Shown: piece after piece, positions 15,366-22,738 of the stretch
Layout of the letters: every line of letters begins with the position of its first letter
Numbering within the stretch: position 1 is the first letter of the stretch
From: BP-133 sp040756995
GTDB taxonomy: Bacteria; Actinomycetota; Acidimicrobiia; IMCC26256; BP-133
Assembly (NCBI GenBank): GCA_040756995.1
Contig: JBFLYK010000003.1
Coordinates: forward strand, 186,001-250,000
Reading direction: 5' to 3'
DNA length: 64,000 nucleotides
Notes under the pieces: model-generated
The model's database searches: none
What the model was told of the DNA's origin: nothing
The model's input: only the letters and a program-made list of their open reading frames with translations
Translations under genes and position numbers: made by a program

Positions 15366-15839
15366 ATGCAATCAACGCCTGAGATCATCGAGCTGCTCAA
15401 CGATGTGTTGACCGCCGAGCTCACGGCGATCAACCAGTACTTCATCCACTACAAGATGCAGGAGAACTGGGGCTACCAGCGTCTGGCCCACAAGGGCAAG
15501 GAGGAATCCTTCGGCGAGATGAAGCACGCCGAGGAGCTCATCGAGCGGATCCTCTACCTGGAAGGCGTGCCGAACATGCAGCGGCTCGGCCCCGTCAAGG
15601 TCGGGGAAACCGTGCCCGAACAACTCAAGGCCGAGCTGGAAACGGAGAAGGAAGCCATCGCCCGCCTGACCGCCGGGATCGAGCAGTGCCGCCGCACCGA
15701 CGAGGGCACCCGCTTGCTGCTCGAGGAGATCCTCGACGACGAAGAGGACCACGCCGACTGGCTCGAGACCCAGCTCAGCATCATCAACGACATCGGTGAA
15801 GGCCTGTACCTCAACGCCCAGATCCACGGGGACGAGTAG
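15366..15839 (+). CDS. bfr: Bacterioferritin
   Basis: The protein has 157 residues, the standard length. It stores iron in a 24-mer shell. The ferroxidase ligands are visible: Glu in LTAELTAINQYF, EEXXH-like GEMKHAEELIERILYLEG, and EEILDDEEDHADWLE. The haem-ligating Met is expected near residue 52 (EMKHAEE follows ESFG). The ATG at 15366 gives the normal N-terminus (MQSTPEIIELLNDVL); an open stretch upstream is not used. No strong ribosome site is visible. A CCTAAG half-site about 105 bases upstream might belong to an iron box but is not convincing. Confidence 0.95.
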   Translation: MQSTPEIIELLNDVLTAELTAINQYFIHYKMQENWGYQRLAHKGKEESFGEMKHAEELIERILYLEGVPNMQRLGPVKVGETVPEQLKAELETEKEAIARLTAGIEQCRRTDEGTRLLLEEILDDEEDHADWLETQLSIINDIGEGLYLNAQIHGDE

Positions 15840-15856
15840 GAGTACATTCTCGCCTC

Positions 15857-16126
15857 GTGCTCGACAAGTGGTTGAAAGAGGCGGCAGCCGCCGTGGAGGT
15901 GTCCCCGACCGACGCCGCCGTCCTCAGTGACGAGGCGGTGTCGGTTCTCCTCGATCTCGCCCGCGACGCCGCTCACGGCGTCGCCCGACCGGCTGCTCCT
16001 CTCGGAACCTTCGTCCTGGGCCTGGCGTTGGGCAGCTCCGGCGGAGGCATCGAGGACCTCCGCCGCTTCGCCCGGCGCTTGACCGATCTGGCCGACGCGT
16101 GGGAGGCGGATCCCTCGCCGTCGTAG
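15857..16126 (+). CDS. DUF6457 family protein
   Basis: The protein has 89 residues. LLDLARDAAHGVARPAAPLGTF followed by LGLALG is the hallmark of DUF6457, a short actinobacterial family often found with molybdenum-cofactor genes; no function is proven and no cofactor genes are here. Start is GTG 15857; TACATT at 15843-15848 could be a -10 for a leaderless message. Its last 154 bases overlap, in antisense, the 3' end of the YibE/F gene. Confidence 0.78.
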   Translation: MLDKWLKEAAAAVEVSPTDAAVLSDEAVSVLLDLARDAAHGVARPAAPLGTFVLGLALGSSGGGIEDLRRFARRLTDLADAWEADPSPS

Positions 16127-17355
16127 TCGTAGGGCAGCGCCGCCGCCGGCTCGCGGTGGATGCTGCGGTCGGCCACGAAGGCGGCCAGGGCGGTGGTGAT
16201 CGGGACGGCCGAGACCAAGCCGATGCTGCCGACAAGCGTCCGCACGAGTTCCTGGGCGACGATCTCGCTCGTCAACACGTCGCCCAGCTGGCGGCTCGAC
16301 AGCGTGAAGAGCACCAGCAACGGCAACGAGGCACCGGCGTAGGCCATCACCAGCGTGTTGACGGTGGAGGCGATGTGATCCCGTCCGATGCGCAGGCCGG
16401 CGGCGTAGAGACGGGAGAAGCCGTAGGCGGGGTTGGCGAGATGCAACTCCCACACCGCTGAGGCCTGCGTCACGGTCACGTCGTCGAGCACGCCGAGCGA
16501 GCCGATCACGATGCCGCCGAGCAGCAGCCCTTTCAGACTCACTCCCGACAGCGACGCGGCCAGCAGCCCCGACTCCTCGCTGGCCATGCCGGTGAGGTGC
16601 GTGCCGGCGACGAAGATCCAGGCCAGCACGCCGGTGACGAACAGCGCACCGACGGTGCCGAGGACGGCGGTCGTCGTGCGGGCGTTGATGCCGTGCGCCA
16701 GGTAGAGGGCGGCGAACATGATCGCCGCCGACCCGACCACCGCCACCGCCACGGGATTCTTGCCGAGCAGGATGGCCGGGAGCATGAACCGGACGAGGAC
16801 GGCGAAGCTGATCGCCAGGCCGGCCAGGGCGAACAGCCCCCGCCACCGGGCGAGGATCACCACCGCGGCGGCGAAGAAGACGGCCAGCGCCAGGAGCGGG
16901 CCCCGGCGCTGGAAGTCGGAGAAGTACCAGCCGCCGTCGTCGCCTTCGCCGGTGCCGGCCCGTCCGACGACGATCTTGTCGCCCTTGTGGAGGACGGGAC
17001 TGTCGGCGCCCTGGCTGACCTCGATGTCGACGACCTTGCCGGTTTCGGCCTCGGCCCCACCGGTCAACTTGACGCTGGCCTTCTGGCAGAGGACCGCTTG
17101 ATCCCCGCCCTCGACACTCGGGTCGACCGGTGCTCCACCGCACGGTTGTCGGTCGACCTCGACGACGGTGGCGTCGGCCAGCTCGGCGGGGGCGCCCATG
17201 AAGTCGGGCGTGGGGGGATTGGCGTCGGCCGGCCACAGAACCACCAGGCCCAAGGCGGTGGCCGTGAGCAACGGGATGACGAGCACCAGCAAGAGGAGAC
17301 GGGCGCGGGCATGCACCCGCATCACGTCTTTGCCGTCGCCATGAGAATGGGCCAT
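15973..17355 (-). CDS. YibE/F family membrane protein
   Basis: The protein has 460 residues. An N-terminal helix (about residues 18-40) and an extracytoplasmic beta-rich part (ATVVEVDRQP to GDKIVVGRAG) precede seven or eight membrane helices with the YibE/F core (VLDDVTVTQASAVWEL, then HIASTVNTLVMAYAGASLP). YibE/F proteins are predicted membrane transporters or channels of unknown substrate. The last 50 residues are basic and low in complexity (KRRAKRRRSS) and are encoded opposite the DUF6457 gene. That tail probably arose by loss of an earlier stop. Confidence 0.88.
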   Translation of the reverse strand: MAHSHGDGKDVMRVHARARLLLLVLVIPLLTATALGLVVLWPADANPPTPDFMGAPAELADATVVEVDRQPCGGAPVDPSVEGGDQAVLCQKASVKLTGGAEAETGKVVDIEVSQGADSPVLHKGDKIVVGRAGTGEGDDGGWYFSDFQRRGPLLALAVFFAAAVVILARWRGLFALAGLAISFAVLVRFMLPAILLGKNPVAVAVVGSAAIMFAALYLAHGINARTTTAVLGTVGALFVTGVLAWIFVAGTHLTGMASEESGLLAASLSGVSLKGLLLGGIVIGSLGVLDDVTVTQASAVWELHLANPAYGFSRLYAAGLRIGRDHIASTVNTLVMAYAGASLPLLVLFTLSSRQLGDVLTSEIVAQELVRTLVGSIGLVSAVPITTALAAFVADRSIHREPAAALPYDYDGEGSASHASARSVKRRAKRRRSSMPPPELPNARPRTKVPRGAAGRATP

Positions 17356-17405
17356 CGCCGCATTGTCGCCCGCCCCGCCGACCGACCGGCGGACCTGCCG
17401 CCAAA

Positions 17406-17519
17406 CTGGCGTTCCTTTACCGGAATACAGCGGAAAAGGAACGCCAGAACGGGGGAACTCGGGAAGTTCCTACAACTGGCGTTCCTTTACCGGGATGGAG
17501 CGGAAAAGGAACGCCAGTT
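17406..17519. repeat. Two near-identical 42-bp hairpin repeats
   Basis: Copies lie at 17406-17447 and 17476-17517. Each has 13-bp perfect arms (CTGGCGTTCCTTT/AAAGGAACGCCAG) plus an inner CCG/CGG pair across one mismatch; copy 2 extends by two more pairs to 17474-17519. Loops differ slightly (GAATACAG versus GGATGGAG), so pairing is conserved where sequence drifted. They lie between the diiron gene's stop and the yibE-like start. They could act as tandem terminators or be a mobile REP-like element. Confidence 0.8.
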
Positions 17520-17522
17520 CGG

Positions 17523-18650
17523 CTAGTCCTCGGCGGCGGTGATGGTGGCGGCCAGCTCCTCGGCCCGGGTGGCGGGAGCGCCGTTGGCACCGTCGCCGTT
17601 GCCGCGGCGGCCGGCGATGGCCGCCTCGAGCTCTTCGGCGATGCGCTCGTCGTTGGCGAACATCTCGGCGGGCTCGAAATCGGCGAAGGCCAGGACGCCG
17701 AGGTCGATGAACGCCTGCTGGATCTTGTCGCTCCACAGCCCGATGCGTTTCACCGTGGGAACGACCCGGGCGAAGAGCTGCTGCCGGTAGACGCCCATGA
17801 TCTCGGACTGCTCGAGGTACTCGAGGCACTCGTCGACCGGCAGGCCGAGGTTCTCGTAGAGCTCCTCGGCCACGATGCGGTCGCGCAGCAGGCGGGCGGC
17901 CTCGATGACGAACTCCTCCCGCTCGCGCCGCTCGGCGTCGGTGAGGTCCTGGTAGGCGTCCTGGAGGGCGAGGAGGCCGAAGGCGACGTGGCGGGCTTCG
18001 TCCTTCATCACGTAGGCGTTGAGCGACCGGGGCAGCGGGTGCTCGGTGAAGTCCCGGATGAGCGAGAAGGCGGCCAGGGCCACGCCCTCGATCATCACCT
18101 GCATGCCGAGGTAGGTGATGTCCCACCGGGAGTCGGAGATCGTCTGGTCGAGGAGGAGCGCCAGCTGGGGGTGGATGGGGTAGGCCAGCTCCAGCTTCTC
18201 GAGCAGGAACTTGTTGTAGGCCTCGACGTGGCGGGCCTCGTCCATCACCTGCGTGGCGGCGTAGAACTTCGAGTCCACATCCGGCACCGTCTGGACGATC
18301 TTGGCCGCGCAGATCAGCGCTCCCTGCTCGCCATGGAGGAACTGCGAGTTCAGCCAGGCCGAGTAGTGGTGGCGGACCATGTCCTTCTCGGCCCGGTTCA
18401 TCCGCTCCCAGGACGGCGAACCGAAGATGGGGACGTACATGTCGGGGAAGTAGGCCTGGTCCTCGAGGTCGAGGTCGAGCGACCAGTCAATGAGCGTCTG
18501 GGCGTCCCACTGCTTCTTCTTGCCCTTCTCGTAGAGGGTGAGCAGCCGGTCGCGGGGTTCGTCGTACTCCCAGTTGAACACCGTCTCCGTCGAGCCCTCG
18601 ACGAACCACCGCGTGCTGTCGACGGGAAGTGCGTAGTGCCGCGTCGTCAT
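17523..18650 (-). CDS. Ferritin-like diiron protein
   Basis: The protein has 375 residues from ATG 18650, preceded by AAAGGGGGG; the frame is open upstream but reads as noise there. It is a helical bundle with two carboxylate/histidine motifs, MDEARHVEAYNKFL (about residue 140) and KDEARHVAFGLLAL (about residue 220), plus supporting glutamates (HGEQGALICAAK, IEGVALAAF). This is the ribonucleotide-reductase-R2/ferritin-like superfamily, so a diiron or Mn/Fe centre is expected. Whether it is an oxygenase or a reductase-like protein cannot be told. The C-terminal tail (GRRGNGDGANGAPATRAEE) is disordered. Confidence 0.8.
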   Translation of the reverse strand: MTTRHYALPVDSTRWFVEGSTETVFNWEYDEPRDRLLTLYEKGKKKQWDAQTLIDWSLDLDLEDQAYFPDMYVPIFGSPSWERMNRAEKDMVRHHYSAWLNSQFLHGEQGALICAAKIVQTVPDVDSKFYAATQVMDEARHVEAYNKFLLEKLELAYPIHPQLALLLDQTISDSRWDITYLGMQVMIEGVALAAFSLIRDFTEHPLPRSLNAYVMKDEARHVAFGLLALQDAYQDLTDAERREREEFVIEAARLLRDRIVAEELYENLGLPVDECLEYLEQSEIMGVYRQQLFARVVPTVKRIGLWSDKIQQAFIDLGVLAFADFEPAEMFANDERIAEELEAAIAGRRGNGDGANGAPATRAEELAATITAAED

Positions 18651-18919
18651 CCGGTACCCCCCTTTGAGGAGACCGCTGGGCGATCGGGCCGCACGTCTCG
18701 CCGGCCAGATTCGCCGCTCGCGGCGTCCTCGTCCTCGCCTATAGGGCCCTGCTATTGCTTCGTCCTGCGTCCTTGCGAGCGACGAATCTGACTCGGCGAT
18801 CCGCACAACCGGATTGCCCAGCGGTCTCCTGTCCTGTCGGCGGACGCTACAAGACCTGAGACAACGTGACAACTGACGTTCCCTTGTAATTCGGGACCAA
18901 GACCGGGCGGCGGACGCGA
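18651..18919. other. Upstream region of the diiron gene
   Basis: This non-coding stretch, together with the terminator after it, spans 331 bases without a convincing gene. It should hold the promoter for the reverse-strand diiron gene. CTATAGGGCCCT near 18740 resembles the CCCTATAGGG core of the repeat at 22634-22692. Nothing else is recognised. Confidence 0.5.
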
Positions 18920-18953
18920 AAAGAGGCGGCGGGTGGGACCCCGCCGCCTCTTT
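18920..18953. terminator. Strong hairpin terminator
   Basis: AAAGAGGCGGCGGG at 18920-18933 pairs perfectly with 18940-18953 around a 6-base loop, giving a 14-bp GC-rich stem flanked by A and T triplets. It lies 29 bases past the stop of the glycine-rich gene on the reverse strand and is symmetrical enough to stop transcription from either side. Confidence 0.8.
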
Positions 18954-18981
18954 CGGTTCGATCAGCCGTGAAGGCGAAGAT

Positions 18982-19593
18982 TCAGCTCAAGCCGCTCCCG
19001 CTGGGGCTCGGCTCGGAACCGCCGCCACCGCCGCTGGGCGGCTGCTCCCCGGGCGAGCCGCAGAGCGGGGTCGACGCCAACGGCGTGCCGGCGCACAGCG
19101 GGTTCGACCCGCCACCGCCGCCACCGCCACCGCCGCCGTCTCCGCCGCCCGGGCCGGTCTCGTCAGCCGGAACGGCGCTCGGCGAACCACCGCCACCACC
19201 GCCGCCGCCTTCGGGCGGCTGCTGGCTCGGCGGCGAGCACAACGGCGTGGCCGCCAACGGGGTACCGGCGCACAGCGGGTTGGACCCGCCGCCACCACCG
19301 CCACCACCGCCGCCGTCTCCGCCGCCCGGGCCGGTCTCGTCAGCCGGAAGAACGGCGCTCGGCGAACCACCGCCGCCCTCCGGCGGCTGCTCGCTCGGCG
19401 GCGAGCACAACGGCGTGGCCGCCAACGGGGTACCGGCGCACGGCGGGTTGGACCCGCCGCCACCACCGCCACCACCGCCGCCGTCTCCGCCGCCGGGGCC
19501 CTCATCGGCTGCGAAGGCGCCCGAGGCGCCGAACAGGGTCAACGCACCGGCCGCCAGCGCGACGGTCAGTTTGCGACATCGGGTTTGGGGCAT
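18982..19593 (-). CDS. Secreted glycine-rich protein with three repeats
   Basis: The protein has 203 residues from ATG 19593, preceded by AAGGAG at good spacing. A Sec signal peptide ends after residue 28 (GASGAFA). Three repeats of 56, 59 and 57 residues follow. Each has an acidic Gly run (GPGGGDGGGG...), then SNPLCAGTPLAATPLC with two cysteines 11 apart, a Pro-rich link (SPPSQQPPE) and PSAVPADET. The cysteine segment is nearly invariant. I do not recognise a family. The exported, disulfide-capable, flexible design suggests a cell-surface or matrix protein; a multi-core peptide precursor is less likely without processing genes nearby. The proline-rich frame on the other strand is a shadow. 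Confidence 0.7.
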   Translation of the reverse strand: MPQTRCRKLTVALAAGALTLFGASGAFAADEGPGGGDGGGGGGGGGGSNPPCAGTPLAATPLCSPPSEQPPEGGGGSPSAVLPADETGPGGGDGGGGGGGGGGSNPLCAGTPLAATPLCSPPSQQPPEGGGGGGGGSPSAVPADETGPGGGDGGGGGGGGGGSNPLCAGTPLASTPLCGSPGEQPPSGGGGGSEPSPSGSGLS

Positions 19594-19690
19594 GTCGTGA
19601 CTCCTTACTCCTCCGGTCCCAGCTGAGCGCGAGCACTGCTTGGAAGACATAGGGGGATTTGTGCCCTTCGTCCCCTACCCCTCGATCCGT

Positions 19691-19719
19691 CTGGGAAACC
19701 TCACCAGCCGGGTTTCCAG
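19691..19719 (+). promoter_or_regulatory. Hairpin upstream of the transglycosylase gene
   Basis: CTGGGAAACC at 19691-19700 pairs with GGTTTCCAG at 19711-19719, with one bulged G and a 10-base loop. It lies 72 bases before the lytic transglycosylase start and could be part of its leader. No known riboswitch was recognised. Confidence 0.4.
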
Positions 19720-19791
19720 AAATTGCCTTGGTGATGATTTCCAGCCGCCGGAGGACTCAAGTTCGGCCGCAATCCGGCCGAAATCACACGC

Positions 19792-20925
19792 ATGTTCTTT
19801 CGAATTACAGACTTGTACTTCGCGGATCGGCGGCGCGGCCGGCCGGTCCTGTTCGACCAGGACCAGCCCGACGGCCAGGCCCGCAAGCGGCGCCGGCCGG
19901 CGGCGGCAACCGATCCCGGGCGGCATTCTCCGGGCGCGCCCTACGCCTGGGACGGGGTGGCGACGCCGGGGGAGATCGGGCGGCCGGGCGACCTGCCCGT
20001 GCCCGTTGGTCAGCAGCTTCGTCGCTGGGGAGCGCTCCTGGCTCTGGCCGGCCTGGCGCTCCCGAGTGTGAGCTCCGCCCGGCTGGCGGTTGGCGGACCG
20101 CCAGCCGTGGCGGTCATCGACGCCAGCCGGACCGGTCGGCCGGAGGGTTCGGCGGTTTCCCGGGACGACGCCGGATCCGACCTCTTGGACGACCGCGACG
20201 TCGCCTCGGGGATGGGGCCCCTGGGCGACCTCCCCAACGGCGCCGCCTGGGAAGACACGGCCCCTGCGACGGCGGCGCCCTGGGAGACCGGGCTGGTGGA
20301 GGCGGACGGGAAGCCGCTCCCGACCGCCCCGCCGCCCGGTCCGGTTCCGGTCGACGGGATCCCCCAGCCGGCCACCGCCGCGGCGCCGAGCTCCGGGACG
20401 ACGATGCCCGCACCGCCGGCGCCCAGGGCCGAGCCGGCTCCCGGGGAGACCGTCCGGTCGGTGCCGAACCAGTCAGTGGCCTCGACCGAGGGCGTGGACA
20501 ACGACCTCGTCCCCCCCGACCGCGAGTACCTCCGGCCGATCCTGATCCGTTACGCCCAGGAGAACGGGCTGCCGGCCGACCTCGTCATGGCCCTGGCCTG
20601 GGTGGAGTCGAGCTGGCGCCGGAGCGCAGTGTCCGAGGCCGGGGCCGTCGGGGTCATGCAGCTCATGCCCAACACGGTCGAGTACGTGTCGAAGAAGCTC
20701 CTCGGCCTGCGGAGCAACCTCGACCCGAGGAACCCGACGAGCAACGTCCGGATGGGGACGAGGTATCTCAAGCACCTGCTGGCCCAGAACCGGGGCAACC
20801 TGCGGCAGGCGCTGATCGCCTACAACCAGGGCCTGACGTCGCTGCGGGCGAACGGGTCCTACGGCGTGGCCGAGCGCTACGCCGACCGTGTCCTGGCCCT
20901 GCGACCGCAGTTCCGCTCGTGGTGA
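19792..20925 (+). CDS. Lytic transglycosylase (SLT domain)
   Basis: The protein has 377 residues. A basic cytoplasmic start is followed by a membrane helix at about 80-96, a long Pro/Ala-rich linker, and a GH23-type SLT domain over the last 130 residues. The catalytic Glu is residue 272 (ALAWVESSW), followed by SEAGAVGVMQLMP, the TSNVRMGTRYLKHLL block and ALIAYNQG. It cleaves peptidoglycan glycan strands to 1,6-anhydro-muropeptides on the outer side of the membrane. That product type fits the AnmK/MurQ salvage operon downstream. The ATG at 19792 lacks a clear ribosome site. Confidence 0.88.
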   Translation: MFFRITDLYFADRRRGRPVLFDQDQPDGQARKRRRPAAATDPGRHSPGAPYAWDGVATPGEIGRPGDLPVPVGQQLRRWGALLALAGLALPSVSSARLAVGGPPAVAVIDASRTGRPEGSAVSRDDAGSDLLDDRDVASGMGPLGDLPNGAAWEDTAPATAAPWETGLVEADGKPLPTAPPPGPVPVDGIPQPATAAAPSSGTTMPAPPAPRAEPAPGETVRSVPNQSVASTEGVDNDLVPPDREYLRPILIRYAQENGLPADLVMALAWVESSWRRSAVSEAGAVGVMQLMPNTVEYVSKKLLGLRSNLDPRNPTSNVRMGTRYLKHLLAQNRGNLRQALIAYNQGLTSLRANGSYGVAERYADRVLALRPQFRSW

Positions 20926-20982
20926 GTACTCCAATCGCTCACCCGTCGCGACCGGCCCCTACTGCTAGCAATTGGAGTACTC
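20924..20982. repeat. Inverted repeat overlapping the transglycosylase stop
   Basis: GAGTACTCCAAT at 20924-20935 pairs perfectly with 20971-20982. The 35-base loop is GC-rich. The left arm begins inside the stop codon. No T tract follows. It may be a terminator or a recombination site. Confidence 0.65.
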
Positions 20983-21426
20983 AATGAGTCCCGTCTCGCC
21001 CGGCCGGAGCCGGAACCGGAGCCGGGGGACGCACCGGCCGGTGGCAGTGGCCGTCCCCACCCGTCCCCGTCCGACCCGTCCCGCCAACGGCGGGTGGCAT
21101 CCCGCCATGGGGTGGCATCCCTCGATGGGCCCCCGACCCACCTGAGATCGTGCGCGGGCTGACGGCCGCGGCCCAACGGGCGGAGCCCACCCGGCCCGGG
21201 CCGCCCCGCCCCCGCTCCCCTCGCCGGCCCTCACCTCCGTACCGGGCCACGCCCCGGCCCCGACGAAGGCCGGAAGGCCCCCTCCCCCCTCCCTATCCGG
21301 CGACGGGCCTGGCGCCCTGCAGGCCTCGCAGCGGGCGAAGAGGTTGGCGGCGGCGGGAACGGTGGTCGGTGCGGTGTGGATCACGGTCGTCCTGCTGCTG
21401 ACCTTCTGACCGGCCGCCGGCCCGAC
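20983..21426. other. Stretch without a recognised gene
   Basis: There are 444 bases of proline/arginine-biased sequence here. Two GGTGGCATCCC direct copies lie near 21087 and 21110. On the forward strand a frame from ATG 20984 stops at TGA 21143. The same frame then stays open to 21409 and ends in a membrane-helix-like tail (AAAGTVVGAVWITVVLLLTF), but no start codon follows the TGA. It may be a decayed small membrane-protein gene. Confidence 0.4.
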
Positions 21427-22614
21427 TCAGCGGGAGACGATCTCCAGCCGGGACGGCGATCGGGGGGCGGGCGGCGGCGTCGTCAGCGGCGAGGTGCCGG
21501 GCGTGATCGCACCGAGGACGGTGGCGTGGCGGGCGCCGGTGCAGGAGGGGACGTTGCCGGGAAGGCCGTGCCAGGTGAGGAAGCCGAGCACGGCGAAGGC
21601 GTAGGCCTCCTTGGCCGCCGACGGCAGGCCCAATTCGTCGATGGTGCGGAGGCGGGCGGGCGCGACACGCCGGGCGAGAGCCCGCATGAGGACGGGGTTC
21701 TCGGTGCCACCGCCGGAGGCGATGACCTCGGCCACGCCGTGGCGCCGGCACTCGGCGGCGGCCACCTCGGCGGCATGCTCGGTGAGCGTGGCCACGAGGT
21801 CGTCGGCGGGAAGGTCCCGGCCGAGCTCGTCGAGGGCCGCCTCCGTGAAGCCGTGGTGGTACCGCTCCTTGCCGGTGGTCTTCGGCGGCGGCTGGGCCAG
21901 AAAGAAGTCGTCGAGGAGCAGGGCGAGCAGGGCCTCGTCGACCTTCCCCTGCGCCGCTCGGGCCCCGCCGCGGTCGCATGTTTCCGTGCCGCCGCTGACG
22001 GCGACGGCCGCCGCATCGATCAAGGCGTTGGCGGGGCCCGCGTCGTAGGCGATGGGCGCCGCCCCCGGCAGCGACGCCGGCGGCACGACCGTCAGGTTGG
22101 CGATGCCGCCGAGGTTGAGCGCCGCCCGGGAAGCGTCGGATTCGGCGCCGAGCAGGAGCACGTCGAACAGGCTGACGAGAGGTGCGCCCTGGCCGCCGGC
22201 GGCGATGTCGGCGCTGCGGAGGTCGGACACGACCGGCAGGCCCGTCCGCTCGGCGATCCAGGCCGGGCGGCCGATCTGGAGCGTGCCGGCGACGTGGCCG
22301 TCCTTCTTCACCCAGTGGAACATCGTCTGGCCGTGGGCCACGACCAGTGCGGCACCGGGATGCTGCCGGGCCGCCCGTTCGGCGGCGGTGGCGAACTCCT
22401 GGCCGACGGCCGTGTCGAGGCGGCAGACCGCTTCCATGGTGGTCGGGTTGGGCGGCAGCGCCTGCCGCAGCGCCGCCGCCAGCCCGGCCGAGTACGGCGT
22501 CGTCTCGTGGCCGAGCGGCGTGAGCCGCAGCCGGTCGCCATCGAGCTCGAGGTCGGCGGCGGCGGCGTCGATGCCGTCCATCGACGTCCCCGACATGAGC
22601 CCGACGACGATCAC
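21427..22614 (-). CDS. anmK: Anhydro-N-acetylmuramic acid kinase
   Basis: The protein has 395 residues from GTG 22614. AnmK hydrolyses and phosphorylates 1,6-anhydro-MurNAc to MurNAc-6-phosphate in the cytoplasm. Signatures are full: GLMSGTSMDGIDAA at the start, VAHGQTMFHW, TLQIGRPAWIAE, ALNLGGIANLTV, YDAGPANALID and the ATP site ASGGGTENPVL. Length is normal, with a Pro-rich tail. It is the last gene of the salvage operon, following the MurQ fusion after a 124-bp gap that holds palindromic repeats. Confidence 0.95.
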   Translation of the reverse strand: MIVVGLMSGTSMDGIDAAAADLELDGDRLRLTPLGHETTPYSAGLAAALRQALPPNPTTMEAVCRLDTAVGQEFATAAERAARQHPGAALVVAHGQTMFHWVKKDGHVAGTLQIGRPAWIAERTGLPVVSDLRSADIAAGGQGAPLVSLFDVLLLGAESDASRAALNLGGIANLTVVPPASLPGAAPIAYDAGPANALIDAAAVAVSGGTETCDRGGARAAQGKVDEALLALLLDDFFLAQPPPKTTGKERYHHGFTEAALDELGRDLPADDLVATLTEHAAEVAAAECRRHGVAEVIASGGGTENPVLMRALARRVAPARLRTIDELGLPSAAKEAYAFAVLGFLTWHGLPGNVPSCTGARHATVLGAITPGTSPLTTPPPAPRSPSRLEIVSR

Positions 22615-22633
22615 CGCCCTTCCTCCGTTGGCG

Positions 22634-22692
22634 CCTGAGCGCGACCGGTCGCGCTTGAGGCCCTATAGGGGCCCTGAGCGCGACCGGTCGCG
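22634..22692. repeat. 20-bp direct repeats of a palindrome between murQ and anmK
   Basis: CCTGAGCGCGACCGGTCGCG occurs exactly at 22634-22653 and 22673-22692. Each contains the palindrome CGCGACCGGTCGCG. Between them stands CCCTATAGGG (22661-22670), also a palindrome. Three nested hairpins are therefore possible in the intercistronic mRNA. It resembles a small REP-like element. Confidence 0.75.
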
Positions 22693-22738
22693 GTGAGGAC
22701 CTGGGGGAAGGCCCCGGAGCCGAGGGCGGGGGCGCCGA

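Noticed and set aside
18968..19600. Proline-rich forward frame opposite the glycine-rich repeats
   Set aside because: The reverse strand has a signal peptide, a ribosome site and a terminator in the right places; the proline text is the complement of glycine codons.
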